Assembly (NCBI RefSeq): GCF_014652935.1 | Contig: NZ_BMZT01000008.1 | Span: 1 to 64,000, forward strand | Reading direction: 5' to 3' | DNA from: Luteimonas padinae | Lineage (GTDB): Bacteria > Pseudomonadota > Gammaproteobacteria > Xanthomonadales > Xanthomonadaceae | Length of the DNA: 64,000 nucleotides | In this document: one piece after another, positions 43,752 through 52,517 of the stretch | Position numbering within the stretch: position 1 is the first letter of the stretch | How the letters are laid out: each line of letters opens with the position of its first letter | Made by a program: the position numbers and the translations under genes | The notes under the pieces: model-generated | The model's input: the letters and a program-made list of their open reading frames with translations, nothing else | Told to the model about the DNA's origin: nothing | Database searches by the model: none

Positions 43752-45824
43752 ATGCAGGAACAGATTCTCCAGACCTTGTACAGCGGCAACATCGAGAAGG
43801 GGCTGGAGCTGGCCCGCGAGTTCGTCGCGCGGTCGGCCCACGATCCCGTGGCCCAGCGCATGCTCGCGCTCGCCCTGCGCGCCAACGGTGACGAGGCGGG
43901 TTCGCGCGCGGCGCTCAAGCGCGCCATCACCCTTGCGCCCGAAGATGCGCGGATGCACCTGGAGCTTGCCGGCCTGCTGCTCGACGAGCACGACCTCGAA
44001 GGCGCCCAGCGCTCGCTCGACGCCTCGGCGGACGCCGATCCCAACAGCGTGCCGGCGTATGTGATGCGTTCGCACCTGGCGATCGCCCGCGGCGACCTGG
44101 TCGAGGCCGGACGCCAGGCGGTGCTGGCCGAACGTGCCGGTCCCGGGCTGCCTGCGGTGCTGGCGCTCCGCGGCATGCTCAGGCTTCACGAAGGCAACCT
44201 GGCCGAAGCCGTGCGCCTGCTGTCGGACGCGGTGCGGCTGGCGCCCAACGACGCGGTCGCGCTGCACGGCCTGGGCATGGCGTACGCCGCACAGGGCCAT
44301 CTGGCGTTCGCCGAGCAGACGTTCCGGAAGTTGATGGGCGTTGCCAGCAACGCCGCCGCGGTGCGGCTTGCCATCGCGCAGGTGCAGCATGCGCAGGGCC
44401 GCTCGGCCGAGGCCGCGGACGAACTCGCGCCCGCGCTGGCCGATCCCGCGCTGGCGACGCCACAGATGCGGCGCTTCGTCGGCGAGCTCGAGCTCGCCGC
44501 CGGCCGCCACGCGCAGGCGATCGAACACTTGCGCCAGGCGATGGCCGAGCAGTCGTCGGACCGCAAGACCGTCGCGTCGCTGGCCGAGGCCTGGCGCCGG
44601 AGCGGCCAGCTCGAGGATGCGCGACGCACGCTGGACAGCGCGCTGGCCTCGACTCCCGACGACGACGAGCTCTGGCGCGTCCGGCTGGGCTTCGAGCCGG
44701 CTGGCGAAGGCGCGGCACGGCTGGTGCAGCAGTGGCGGACCCGGCTGCCGGAGTCGACCTCGGCGATCGAGGCGGCGATGGTGCTGCATGCGAGCGAGGG
44801 GCGCCCCGCGGAGGCCGAGGCTGCGGCGCGCGAACTGCTGGCGCTCGCGCCCGGACATGCACGCGCCGAAATGCAGATCATCGACGCGCTGCTCGTCCGC
44901 GATCCCGCGGAGGCCGCGAAGCGGCTCGAGGCGCGCATCAGTGGGACGTCGAACATCGGCGAAGCGCTGTCGCTCGAAGCCTGGCGCGACCTGGCCCGCC
45001 ATCGGGCCGGTGATTTCAGCGGTGCCCGGAAGGGCTGGAGCGACCGCCACGCCGCCCTCGCGCGGGGACGCCTGGCGCTTCCGGCCGGAAGTGCCGCGCC
45101 CCCGCAGTGGCCGGAGGCCGTGTCCGCGCCGGCCGGGTCGGCGCGGGCCATCTTCCTCGTCGGCCTGCCGGGTTCGGCGGTGGAACGCGCGGCGAACATG
45201 CTGGCGACGGTGTTCCCGGGCTTCCGGGCCGACCGCTACAGCCCGCAACCCCCGGTCGACGCCTTCCAGGACATCCAGGCCTGGGCGCGGATCGCGGCCG
45301 CCGACCCCGGCACCCTGGCCGAAGCGGCGCGCACCTGGCGGGCCGCCCTGCCGGGTCGCCGGGTTGGCGGCGACTTCATCGACTGGCTGCCGTGGTGGGA
45401 CAACAGCTATGCCTCGATCATGCGCGCCGGGATCCCGGAGGCGCGGCTGGTGGTGATGCTGCGCGACCCGCGGGACATGTTCATGGACTGGATGGCGTTC
45501 GGCTCACGCACGCCGTTCGCGGTGTCCTCGCCAGGCGAAGCGGCCGACTGGCTGGCGGCAGCGCTGGAGCAGCTGGCCGAAGTGCACGAGCAGGAGCTCG
45601 TGCCGCACGCCCTGGTCCGGGTCGACGACACCGCGGAGGATCCGCGCGCGATGGCCGCCCAGCTCGGCGCGGCACTCGGAATCGAGCTGCCCGAACCCCC
45701 GGCGGGTTACTTCGGTGCGCCGCGGCTCGCGCCCGGCAGCTGGCGCGAGCACGCCGCCGCGTTCGCCGGCCCGCTCGCCGCCCTGGAGCCGGTGGCGCGC
45801 CGCTTCGGCTACCCGGCCGCCTGA
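43752..45824 (+). CDS. TPR protein with C-terminal sulfotransferase-like domain
   Basis: This 690-residue protein has about 440 residues of tetratricopeptide repeats (GNIEKGLELAREFVARSAHD, DLEGAQRSLDASADADP, NLAEAVRLLSDAVRLAPND) and then a sulfotransferase-like domain from about 460. The PAPS 5'-phosphate loop is poor (AIFLVGLPGSAVERAANML instead of a PRSGTT loop), while the 3'-phosphate region LVVMLRDPRDMFMDWM is preserved. It may be a non-catalytic or altered transferase. No signal peptide. It is followed by a PEBP gene after 17 bases, probably cotranscribed. Confidence 0.85.
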   Translation: MQEQILQTLYSGNIEKGLELAREFVARSAHDPVAQRMLALALRANGDEAGSRAALKRAITLAPEDARMHLELAGLLLDEHDLEGAQRSLDASADADPNSVPAYVMRSHLAIARGDLVEAGRQAVLAERAGPGLPAVLALRGMLRLHEGNLAEAVRLLSDAVRLAPNDAVALHGLGMAYAAQGHLAFAEQTFRKLMGVASNAAAVRLAIAQVQHAQGRSAEAADELAPALADPALATPQMRRFVGELELAAGRHAQAIEHLRQAMAEQSSDRKTVASLAEAWRRSGQLEDARRTLDSALASTPDDDELWRVRLGFEPAGEGAARLVQQWRTRLPESTSAIEAAMVLHASEGRPAEAEAAARELLALAPGHARAEMQIIDALLVRDPAEAAKRLEARISGTSNIGEALSLEAWRDLARHRAGDFSGARKGWSDRHAALARGRLALPAGSAAPPQWPEAVSAPAGSARAIFLVGLPGSAVERAANMLATVFPGFRADRYSPQPPVDAFQDIQAWARIAAADPGTLAEAARTWRAALPGRRVGGDFIDWLPWWDNSYASIMRAGIPEARLVVMLRDPRDMFMDWMAFGSRTPFAVSSPGEAADWLAAALEQLAEVHEQELVPHALVRVDDTAEDPRAMAAQLGAALGIELPEPPAGYFGAPRLAPGSWREHAAAFAGPLAALEPVARRFGYPAA

Positions 45825-45841
45825 CCTCAAGGAGCACGACG

Positions 45842-46456
45842 ATGCACATCGCCAGCGAAAGCTTCGGCCACGGCCAGCCCATCCCCGCGGAGTTCGCCCT
45901 CGGCGCGCCCGGCGGCGGCTTCGGCGGCAATCGCAATCCGCAGCTGTCCTGGGGCGATGCGCCCACGGGCACGCGGTCGTTCGCGCTGCTGTGCATCGAT
46001 ACCGACGCGCCGACCGATCCGGCACTGGTCGCCAACGACCAGGCCGGGATTCCGGTCGAGCATCCGCGCGGGGACTTCGCGCACTGGGCCATGGTCGACA
46101 TCCCGGCCACGGTGACGGCCATCGCCGCGGGAAGCTGCAGCGACGGCGTCAGCAAGGGCGGCAAGCGCGCGCCGTCCGGACCCGAAGGCGCTCGCCAGGG
46201 GCTGAACGACTACACGGGCTGGTTCGCCGGCGACGCGGAGATGGGCGGGGACTGGCTGGGCTACGACGGCCCGTATCCGCCGCCGCACGACCTGCGCGAG
46301 CACCGCTACTTCTTCCGCGTCTTCGCCCTCGACGTGGAGCGCCTGGCGGTGCCGGAGCGCTTCACCGCCGGCGACGTGCTGCGCGCGATCCAGGGCCACG
46401 TGCTGGCGGAAGCGGCCACCTGGGGCAGCTACACGCTGTCGCCCGGCGCCGCCTGA
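45842..46456 (+). CDS. YbhB/YbcL-family phosphatidylethanolamine-binding-like protein
   Basis: This 204-residue PEBP-fold protein has the anion-binding block LCIDTDAPTDP and FAHWAMVDIPATV, PSGPEGARQGLNDYTGWF and GYDGPYPPPHDLREHRYFFRVFALD. It corresponds to bacterial Raf-kinase-inhibitor-like proteins, cytosolic, ligand unknown. The ATG at 45842 follows AAGGAGCACG. The open frame extends upstream through the TPR gene in another frame, which is not real. It is followed by dispersed repeats. Confidence 0.92.
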   Translation: MHIASESFGHGQPIPAEFALGAPGGGFGGNRNPQLSWGDAPTGTRSFALLCIDTDAPTDPALVANDQAGIPVEHPRGDFAHWAMVDIPATVTAIAAGSCSDGVSKGGKRAPSGPEGARQGLNDYTGWFAGDAEMGGDWLGYDGPYPPPHDLREHRYFFRVFALDVERLAVPERFTAGDVLRAIQGHVLAEAATWGSYTLSPGAA

Positions 46457-46471
46457 CTCCGCAGAGCAGCG

Positions 46472-46543
46472 ATGTAGGAGCAGCTACAGCTGCGACCCGC
46501 GCCGCATCACAACCCGGTGGTCGCAGCTGTTGCTGCTCCTACA
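46472..46543. repeat. Inverted pair of TGTAGGAGCAGCTACAGCTGCGA repeats
   Basis: A forward unit at 46472-46497 (TGTAGGAGCAGCTACAGCTG) faces an inverted one at 46517-46543 (CAGCTGTTGCTGCTCCTACA). It is the CAGCT variant of the family at 10190. It lies between convergent genes and could form a long stem. Confidence 0.8.
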
Positions 46544-46568
46544 GGAGGAGCGGAAGGGTGCGGAGGTC

Positions 46569-47444
46569 TCAGTTGCCCGCAGCGGCCGGGCCGGTCTCCA
46601 CCACCATGTCGAGCACGTAGGCCACCGACGAGGCGTCGGCCGGCACGTCCTGACGCCGGTAGCGGTCCAGGCGCAGCACGCTGCGGGTGCCGGGCTTGTG
46701 TTCGAAGCCCTCGATTTCCTCGTACAGCGGGCCCCATTCGCCGGTGCCCTGCTTCAGGCCGCGGTCGTCGTAGCGCACTTCGCGCACCCGCAGGCAGCGG
46801 TGGTCGGGCATCAGCGGGTGCCGGCACTCGATGCGCTCGGCGGCGACTTCAAGGAACACCCGTTCGGGCGCGCTGCCGTGACGCGTCTGCGCGGTGGGCG
46901 CGCCGCTGAACACCAGGGTGTCGCCCAGCGCGTTGACCAGGCGCAGCCGCGGGGGCTCGCCCGGCTCCAGCTGGACCTGGTGGCGGCCCGCCAGGCGCGT
47001 GTGGGCCTCGCGTTCCATGGCCATCAGCGGCTCCGCGCAGGCCATCTGCGTGCTGATCATCGGCCCCAGGCCAAGCTCGCCCGCATCGAGCGTGAAGTCC
47101 GCGCCCATGGCGTTGCAGGCGTTGCTCACCGACACCCGCCCGTCGCGGAAGTCGAGCTGCAGCGGCGCGTCAGGGTTGCCGGACAGCGCGTCGATGCGGC
47201 CGCCGTCGGCAGCGCTGGCCGACTCCAGGCGCCAGTGGTGGCCGGCGAGCGTCGCGGACAGGTCCGGGGCGGGCGCGCGGCCGGGAGGCGAGGGGGCCGC
47301 GTCCGGCTGGTTCGCCGCGTGGCCACGGGCCTCGGCGGACAGGCTGGCGTCGGCGGCGGGTGCGGGCGCGTCCGGCGTGTCGCGCGGCGAGCAGGCAGCC
47401 AGGGCCAGGGCCACGGGGAGCGCGAGCGGGACCAGGTGCTTCAT
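46569..47444 (-). CDS. META / DUF4377 domain lipoprotein (HslJ-like)
   Basis: This 291-residue lipoprotein (ALALAAC) has a disordered Ala/Pro linker to about residue 65. A META domain (LAGHHWRLESASAADG, VSVSNACNAMGADFTL, GPMISTQMACAEPLMAMER) like heat-shock protein HslJ comes next, followed by a DUF4377 domain (VFLEVAAERIECRHPLMPDHRCLRVREV...YEEIEGFEHKPGTRSVLRLDRY). This two-domain form is common in Xanthomonadales. It is proposed to aid stress resistance of the envelope; the reaction is unknown. The ATG at 47444 begins the signal peptide. Confidence 0.9.
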   Translation of the reverse strand: MKHLVPLALPVALALAACSPRDTPDAPAPAADASLSAEARGHAANQPDAAPSPPGRAPAPDLSATLAGHHWRLESASAADGGRIDALSGNPDAPLQLDFRDGRVSVSNACNAMGADFTLDAGELGLGPMISTQMACAEPLMAMEREAHTRLAGRHQVQLEPGEPPRLRLVNALGDTLVFSGAPTAQTRHGSAPERVFLEVAAERIECRHPLMPDHRCLRVREVRYDDRGLKQGTGEWGPLYEEIEGFEHKPGTRSVLRLDRYRRQDVPADASSVAYVLDMVVETGPAAAGN

Positions 47445-47511
47445 GGGGACCTCCGGGGGCAGGGCGGGGACCCGGATCAACGCGCGAGCGCCCTGGACGG
47501 GGTCGCGGGAC

Positions 47512-48309
47512 TCACTCGCCGATCGGGATCCAGAGCAGCAGGGCGGCGCCCAGCAGGATGCGGTAGATGGCGAAGCCGGTGAACCGGTGGTGTTCGATAT
47601 ACCCCAGCAGCCATTTGACGACCATGAAGCCGGTGATCGTGGCCGCCGCGAAGGCGATGCCGACGTCGGCCCAGGTCTCGCCGCCCAGTCCGCCGTCCAT
47701 GGCCAGTTCGAGGAAGGTGTAAGCGCTGGCGGCGAACATGGTCGGGATGCCGACCAGGAACACGAACTCGGCGGCCGCTGTGCGCCGCGTGAGGCCGGCG
47801 AGCATGGCGATGAAGATCGCCGCGGCCGAGCGCGAGGTGCCGGGGAAGATGCCGGCCACCACCTGCGCCAGGCCCACCAGCACCGCGATCGTCCAGGTGA
47901 CCTCGGCGCCGTCGGGGCTGCGGCGCTCGGCCACGCGCTCGGCCACGATCATCCAGGCGCCACCGATGATCAGCGCCCAGGCGATGGGGGTCACGGTCTC
48001 GGGCAGCTCCCAGCCGAGCAGGCGCACCGGCAGGCCGACCAGTGCGGTGACCAGGAACGCCACGGCGAGCTTCATCGCGTAGTCGCGGTTGCGGGCCTCG
48101 CCCAGGCCGGTGGCCAGCGCCGTGATGCGCTCGCGGAACACCAGGGTGATGGCGAGGATCGCGCCGGCCTGGATGACGATGTTGAAGAAGTCGGAGCGCG
48201 CGCCGAGCCAGCGCTGCGCGATGAGCAGGTGGCCGGTGCTGGAGATCGGCAGGAATTCGGTGAGGCCTTCGAGGATGCCCAGCAGGAGGGCGGCCAGGGG
48301 GTCGGTCAT
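47512..48309 (-). CDS. uppP: Undecaprenyl-diphosphate phosphatase
   Basis: This 265-residue polytopic membrane protein (about 7-8 helices) has the UppP signatures [14 protein letters not shown] near the N-terminus and [12 protein letters not shown]. It regenerates undecaprenyl phosphate from its diphosphate for peptidoglycan and O-antigen assembly and gives bacitracin tolerance. The ATG at 48309 is used; a TTG two codons earlier is less likely. It is divergent from glnA, whose enhancer region begins about 100 bases beyond. Confidence 0.96.
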   Translation of the reverse strand: MTDPLAALLLGILEGLTEFLPISSTGHLLIAQRWLGARSDFFNIVIQAGAILAITLVFRERITALATGLGEARNRDYAMKLAVAFLVTALVGLPVRLLGWELPETVTPIAWALIIGGAWMIVAERVAERRSPDGAEVTWTIAVLVGLAQVVAGIFPGTSRSAAAIFIAMLAGLTRRTAAAEFVFLVGIPTMFAASAYTFLELAMDGGLGGETWADVGIAFAAATITGFMVVKWLLGYIEHHRFTGFAIYRILLGAALLLWIPIGE

Positions 48310-48411
48310 CGGCAAGGTTCCGGAGCGGGGTCGTCGGCCGTGGCCACGCGGCCGTCAGGCGGTCGCGTGGCGCTGGGCGGGGCAGCGCGGCAGCATAGCC
48401 GATGACGCGAC

Positions 48412-48428
48412 TGCACCGTCGTGGTGCC
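48412..48428 (+). promoter_or_regulatory. NtrC binding site 1 upstream of glnA
   Basis: TGCACC-N5-GGTGCC matches the NtrC dyad consensus TGCACC-N5-GGTGCA at 11 of 12 positions. Its centre is 31 bp from site 2, about three helical turns, as in classical glnA enhancers. Confidence 0.85.
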
Positions 48429-48442
48429 TTGTGCCAAAGAAT

Positions 48443-48459
48443 CGCACCATAACGGTGCA
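48443..48459 (+). promoter_or_regulatory. NtrC binding site 2 upstream of glnA
   Basis: CGCACC-N5-GGTGCA matches the NtrC dyad with a single mismatch. The site lies on the same helical face as site 1, and its centre is about 73 bp upstream of the -12 GC of the sigma-54 promoter. Confidence 0.88.
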
Positions 48460-48485
48460 TCGTCGCTCTGCGTTTTGCACTGACA

Positions 48486-48501
48486 CCATTGAATTCAATG
48501 G
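48486..48501. promoter_or_regulatory. Perfect 16-bp palindrome between enhancer and promoter of glnA
   Basis: CCATTGAATTCAATGG is self-complementary and lies between the NtrC sites and the sigma-54 promoter. It may be an operator for another regulator; no known consensus is assigned. Confidence 0.45.
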
Positions 48502-48510
48502 TTTGCGAGA

Positions 48511-48525
48511 TGGCACGGCGCTTGC
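48511..48525 (+). promoter_or_regulatory. Sigma-54 (-24/-12) promoter of glnA
   Basis: TGGCACGGCGCTTGC has GG at 48512-48513 and GC at 48524-48525, separated by exactly ten bases, as RpoN promoters require. The transcription start should be about 12 bases later, giving a leader of about 50 bases to the ATG at 48590. Confidence 0.92.
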
Positions 48526-48589
48526 GAAATCGCACTGCGATCCCCGGCATCCGCCCGGGCCCGAATCCCACTGCAATCCGGAGCCACCC

Positions 48590-49999
48590 ATGTCTGTCGA
48601 GAACGTCGAAAAGCTGATCACCGACCACCGCGTCGAATTCATCGACCTGCGCTTCGCCGACATGCGCGGCGTGCAGCACCACGTCACCTATCCGAAGTCG
48701 ATCATCGAGCCCGGCCTGTTCGAGGACGGCAAGATGTTCGACGGCTCCTCGATCGGCGGCTGGCGCGGCATCCAGAACTCGGACATGGTCCTGCTGCCCG
48801 ACCCGTCCACCGCCTTCCTCGACCCGTTCACCGCCGACCCGACCCTGGTCCTGACCTGCGACGTGCTCGACCCGGCGACGATGCAGGCCTACAACCGCGA
48901 CCCGCGCGGCATCGCGCGTCGCGCCGAGGCCTACCTCAAGGCCAGCGGCATCGCCGAGCAGGCCTTCTTCGGCCCCGAGCCCGAGTTCTTCATCTTCGAC
49001 TCGGTGCGCTACGCCAACGAGATGGGCCACACCTTCTTTCACGTCGACTCGGAAGAAGCCGCGTGGAACTCCGGCCGCGAGTACGCCGGCGGCAATACCG
49101 GCTACCGCCCGGGCGTGAAGGGCGGCTACTTCCCGGTGGCGCCGCTGGATTCGCTGCACGACATCCGCGCCGACATGTGCAAGACGCTCGAAGCCGTCGG
49201 CATCGAGGTGGAAGTGCACCACCACGAGGTCGCGAACGCCGGCCAGTGCGAGATCGGCACGAAGTTCAGCTCGCTGGTGCAGAAGGCCGACGACCTGCTG
49301 ACCATGAAGTACGTCATCAAGAACGTCGCCCACCGCAACGGCAAGACCGCCACCTTCATGCCCAAGCCGCTGGTGGGTGACAACGGCAGCGGCATGCACG
49401 TGCACCAGTCGCTGGCCAAGGGCGGCGTGAACCTGTTCTCCGGCGACGGCTATGGCGGGCTCAGCCAGACCGCGCTGTGGTACATCGGCGGCGTGTTCAA
49501 GCACGCGCGCGCGATCAACGCCTTCGCCAACTCCAGCACCAACAGCTACAAGCGCCTGGTGCCGGGCTTCGAGGCGCCGGTGATGCTGGCGTATTCGGCG
49601 TCGAACCGCTCGGCCTCGTGCCGCATCCCGTACGTGTCGAACCCGAAGGCGCGCCGCGTCGAGTTCCGCTTCCCGGATCCGATGAACTCGGGCTACCTGA
49701 TCTTCACCGCGCTGATGATGGCGGGCCTGGACGGCATCCGGAACCAGATCGACCCGGGTGGCCCCAGCGACAAGGACCTCTACGACCTGCCGCCGGAAGA
49801 GGCCAAGGGCATCCCGACCGTCTGCCACTCGCTTGACCAGGCACTGGAAGCGCTCGACGCCGACCGCGAGTTCCTCAAGGCCGGCGGCGTGATGAGCGAC
49901 GACTTCATCGACGCCTACATCGCGCTGAAGATGAAGGAAGTCACCGCCTTCCGCGGCGCGGTGCATCCGCTGGAGTACCAGCTGTACTACGCGATCTGA
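48590..49999 (+). CDS. glnA: Glutamine synthetase type I
   Basis: This 469-residue enzyme forms glutamine from glutamate, ammonia and ATP, as a dodecamer in the cytosol. Signatures: [18 protein letters not shown], the metal and substrate blocks [11 protein letters not shown] and [28 protein letters not shown], and NRSASCRIP. Tyr398 in DLYDLPPEE is the adenylylation site of GSI-beta enzymes, so GlnE control is expected. Two NtrC enhancers and a sigma-54 promoter lie upstream (48412-48525), indicating induction under nitrogen limitation. No amtB/glnK gene follows within the window. The ATG at 48590 (MSVENVEKL) matches the family. Confidence 0.98.
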   Translation: MSVENVEKLITDHRVEFIDLRFADMRGVQHHVTYPKSIIEPGLFEDGKMFDGSSIGGWRGIQNSDMVLLPDPSTAFLDPFTADPTLVLTCDVLDPATMQAYNRDPRGIARRAEAYLKASGIAEQAFFGPEPEFFIFDSVRYANEMGHTFFHVDSEEAAWNSGREYAGGNTGYRPGVKGGYFPVAPLDSLHDIRADMCKTLEAVGIEVEVHHHEVANAGQCEIGTKFSSLVQKADDLLTMKYVIKNVAHRNGKTATFMPKPLVGDNGSGMHVHQSLAKGGVNLFSGDGYGGLSQTALWYIGGVFKHARAINAFANSSTNSYKRLVPGFEAPVMLAYSASNRSASCRIPYVSNPKARRVEFRFPDPMNSGYLIFTALMMAGLDGIRNQIDPGGPSDKDLYDLPPEEAKGIPTVCHSLDQALEALDADREFLKAGGVMSDDFIDAYIALKMKEVTAFRGAVHPLEYQLYYAI

Positions 50000-50020
50000 G
50001 CCAATCCGCGCCACGCCCCC

Positions 50021-50090
50021 TGTAGGAGCAGCTACAGCTGCGAGCGGAGTTCCGGCGAGACCGGGTCGCCGCTCTAGCTGCTCCTGCAGG
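50021..50090. repeat. Inverted pair of TGTAGGAGCAGCTACAGCTGCGA repeats after glnA
   Basis: A forward unit at 50021-50044 (TGTAGGAGCAGCTACAGCTG) faces a diverged inverted unit at 50070-50090 (CTCTAGCTGCTCCTGCAGG). It lies 21 bases after the glnA stop. It can fold into a stem and may act as terminator or mRNA stabiliser. Confidence 0.75.
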
Positions 50091-50148
50091 TTGTTGGCGG
50101 TGGCGCGGTGGCGACGGGCGCTTGCATTGCCCGCGCACGCAGGCTGCA

Positions 50149-50913
50149 ATGCGCTTCATGAAGAAGCTCGTCGCCGCGGCCCTCTGCGCCGCCCTGTTGT
50201 CCGCCTGCGCCCACCAGGCGCCGCGCAACCCGATCGCGGAATGGGTGCCGTCGCCCAACTTCGACGAACGCCGCCCGGTCGTCATCGTCCTGCACTACAC
50301 CGAGCAGGAGTCCGTCGAACAGAGTCTGCACACGCTGAGCACCGCCAACAGCGGCGGGCCGGTGAGCTCGCATTATCTGGTCGGCGACGACGGCGCGATC
50401 TACCAGCTGGTCGCCGACGCGCATCGCGCCTGGCACGCCGGTGGCGGCCGCTGGGGCACGATCACCGATCTCAATTCGGCGTCGATCGGCATCGAGATCG
50501 ACAACGACGGCCGCGAACCCTTCAGCGAGCCCCAGATGCAGGCTCTGCTGCGCCTGCTGGACGACCTTGCCACGCGGCTGCGCATCCCGCGCACGCAGGT
50601 GATCGGCCACTCCGACCTCGCGCCCGCGCGCAAGATCGATCCCGGCGCGCTGTTCCCGTGGCGGCGCCTGGCCGAAGCGGGCTTCGGCATCTGGCCGGCG
50701 GACGACGCGCCGCTGGCGCCCGCGGGCTTCGACGCGATGCGCGCGCTGGAGCAGGTCGGCTACGACACCTCGCACGGCGACGCCACCATCCGCGCCTTCC
50801 GCCTGCGCTTCCGCGGTGACGCCGGCACCGTGCTGGACGACGAGGACCTGCGGATCCTGCATGCGCTCACCCTGCCCGGCGGGGCGGGGCTGCTGGAGCC
50901 TGTGCCCCGGTAA
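50149..50913 (+). CDS. N-acetylmuramoyl-L-alanine amidase (AmiD-like lipoprotein)
   Basis: This 254-residue lipoprotein (lipobox AALLSAC) has an amidase_2 domain: zinc ligand His in VIVLHYTEQES, SSHYLVGDDGAIYQLV, IGIEIDNDG and the C-terminal His/Lys region VIGHSDLAPARKIDPG. A C-terminal peptidoglycan-binding-like helical part follows (about 190-250). It cleaves the MurNAc-L-Ala amide of (anhydro)muropeptides in the periplasm, as E. coli AmiD does. The start at 50149 or 50158; the first has AGG upstream. Confidence 0.93.
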   Translation: MRFMKKLVAAALCAALLSACAHQAPRNPIAEWVPSPNFDERRPVVIVLHYTEQESVEQSLHTLSTANSGGPVSSHYLVGDDGAIYQLVADAHRAWHAGGGRWGTITDLNSASIGIEIDNDGREPFSEPQMQALLRLLDDLATRLRIPRTQVIGHSDLAPARKIDPGALFPWRRLAEAGFGIWPADDAPLAPAGFDAMRALEQVGYDTSHGDATIRAFRLRFRGDAGTVLDDEDLRILHALTLPGGAGLLEPVPR

Positions 50914-50956
50914 CACTCCCTGCCCGGCAGCGGGCGCTCCCGCCGCGACGGCGGCG

Positions 50957-51295
50957 ATGACCAGTGCGAACGGCTTCGTGCCCGTGGAGATGCCCGGCGG
51001 CACGCCGCGCAACGCGGTGCTGGTGCTGGCGCCGCGCAACTGCCCCTCGGACCAGGCGCAGCGCACCGAAGCCCTGGTCGCTGCGCTCGGCCGCGCCGGC
51101 ATCCCGGTCGTCCGCGGCGACGGGTTCTCCTTCGACGTGGCCAATCCCACGCGCGAGCAGATGCAGGCGATGGAGCGCACCGTCGAGGTCTTCAAGCGCG
51201 GCGCGCCCGCCGTCTACGTCAATGGCATGGGCATGTCGAACCCGAGCGCGGCGCAGGCGATCGCGGAATACCGGGCGCTGAGGACGCGTCGATAG
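50957..51295 (+). CDS. Hypothetical protein, possibly N-terminally truncated
   Basis: It has 112 residues from the ATG at 50957 (VPVEMPGGTPRNAVLVLAPRN, GIPVVRGDGFSFDVANPT, AVYVNGMGMSNPSAAQAIAEY). The alpha/beta character and high-GC codon use look genuine. The open frame continues upstream into the amidase gene with an Ala/Pro-rich piece, and there is no clear ribosome site at 50957, so the original N-terminus (perhaps a signal peptide) may be lost. It is the last backbone gene before the island. No family is recognised. Confidence 0.6.
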   Translation: MTSANGFVPVEMPGGTPRNAVLVLAPRNCPSDQAQRTEALVAALGRAGIPVVRGDGFSFDVANPTREQMQAMERTVEVFKRGAPAVYVNGMGMSNPSAAQAIAEYRALRTRR

Positions 51296-51563
51296 GCGCG
51301 GTCGGGGCGACATTGGGCACACTGCCCGAGTTCGTCAAACGGGGAGATAGAAGTCGGTGAGCTGACGTCCAGTAGCCCTACAGACTACCCCCTAGAAAAT
51401 CCCGAGTAATCTGGCATTTCCTTAAAGATCAGTAGCTTGCCCATCTCCTTACCTGCGCTCTTCTTCAGGGAAGTTTGTCAGCGAGGGTGGTTCGAAGGTC
51501 AGTCCGAGGCTGAAGCGCACTCGCCCTGCGAAACAATGCAGGTGGGCCTGAGAAGTGCCCCTT
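51296..51563. other. Boundary zone between backbone and island, no gene seen
   Basis: Base composition falls from backbone level to clearly more AT-rich sequence within about 80 bases after 51300. No convincing gene, repeat array or transposon end (terminal TGT/ACA with clustered short direct repeats) was recognised by eye. Small open frames here have no ribosome sites. Confidence 0.5.
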
Positions 51564-52517
51564 CTATTCCGGGGATCCCCAGATCGACACCTTCTCAACA
51601 TCGGGGAGTGGGCGACCAGAAAGTGGGCGAGGGGCGATCAAGCTCGAGCGTGAACGTCGGCGCGTGGACGGTGTAGTTGCATCTACCGCGTTGTCACCCA
51701 GCTGCTCCAGGCGTCGCAGGGGTGACATGACATTGAATCGGGACATGATGAAAGTAGCGCGGTCCAAGTCTTCGGTGGTCACCGCGAAGACGATATCCCG
51801 TAAGAGTTCCTCGGCGATCAAGAAGGGGATCTCAGCTGCCGAGGGGCTCGAGTAGGCCATGAGCTTGAACACCTCTGTCACGGTGATCGCGTGATCGGCG
51901 ATCAGGACCCAGGTGCCCTTCTTGTAACGGATTCTCCGACCCTTGGCTTGAAGCCCACGAACAAAGGCATGCCCGCACAGGTACCACAGCTGCTCAGATG
52001 CGGAGCGACGGTACGGGCAAGCAGCAAGGGTGAGTAGAGCCTTTGCCAACTCGCCTGCAGATGTGAGCGCGGCCTCTGAAAGCCCACCGTCAATCGCAGC
52101 GCGAAGTGCAAGGACTCTGGCAGAGACCTCATCCAGTCCTGATCCCAATGATGGCGGCCGGTCATCATAAAATCGCAGCAACAACTCGCTGACGGAGCAT
52201 GAAGACCTGCTGATCCCAAGCTCTTCATGGAGACGCCCTGAAGTACTGAGAGGCGAGCGGTCCAGTTCGAGAAATTCCCAAACGTCAGACCGCCACACCT
52301 TGGCAGCCTCCGGGAACTCGCTGGTCAACTCATCAAGCAGACCGCGACCAATACGGCCTTCGCCTGAAAGATAGCGTGCGCGTCGGTCGGCGCGGATCCC
52401 GAGCCAAGGATTGGCCACCTCTCGTTGCCGCGTGGATCGCCCACGCGCCAGTTCACTAGCGGCCTCGACGGCCCCAAAGAATCCGATACGACGTGCTCGA
52501 AGAAGCGCGTTTTTCAC
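51564..52517 (-). CDS. Unknown protein at the edge of the Tn7-like island
   Basis: It has 317 residues from a GTG at 52517. It is mostly helical and soluble, with no signal peptide. Notable pieces: LARGRSTRQREVANPWLGIR, RIGRGLLDELTSEFPEAAKVWRSDVWEFLELD, an Arg-rich patch AKGRRIRYKKGTW and a basic disordered tail (TPSTRRRSRSSLIAPRP). Codon use is less GC-biased than in the backbone, as in the tns genes. It lies divergent from the transposase gene, separated by 420 bases. I recognise no family; a nucleic-acid-binding cargo protein is possible. Confidence 0.7.
   Translation of the reverse strand: MKNALLRARRIGFFGAVEAASELARGRSTRQREVANPWLGIRADRRARYLSGEGRIGRGLLDELTSEFPEAAKVWRSDVWEFLELDRSPLSTSGRLHEELGISRSSCSVSELLLRFYDDRPPSLGSGLDEVSARVLALRAAIDGGLSEAALTSAGELAKALLTLAACPYRRSASEQLWYLCGHAFVRGLQAKGRRIRYKKGTWVLIADHAITVTEVFKLMAYSSPSAAEIPFLIAEELLRDIVFAVTTEDLDRATFIMSRFNVMSPLRRLEQLGDNAVDATTPSTRRRSRSSLIAPRPLSGRPLPDVEKVSIWGSPE

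Noticed and set aside
50914-50956. attTn7/glmS-type insertion site
   Set aside because: The neighbouring genes are an amidase and a hypothetical gene; there is no glmS end, so the classical Tn7 site does not apply.
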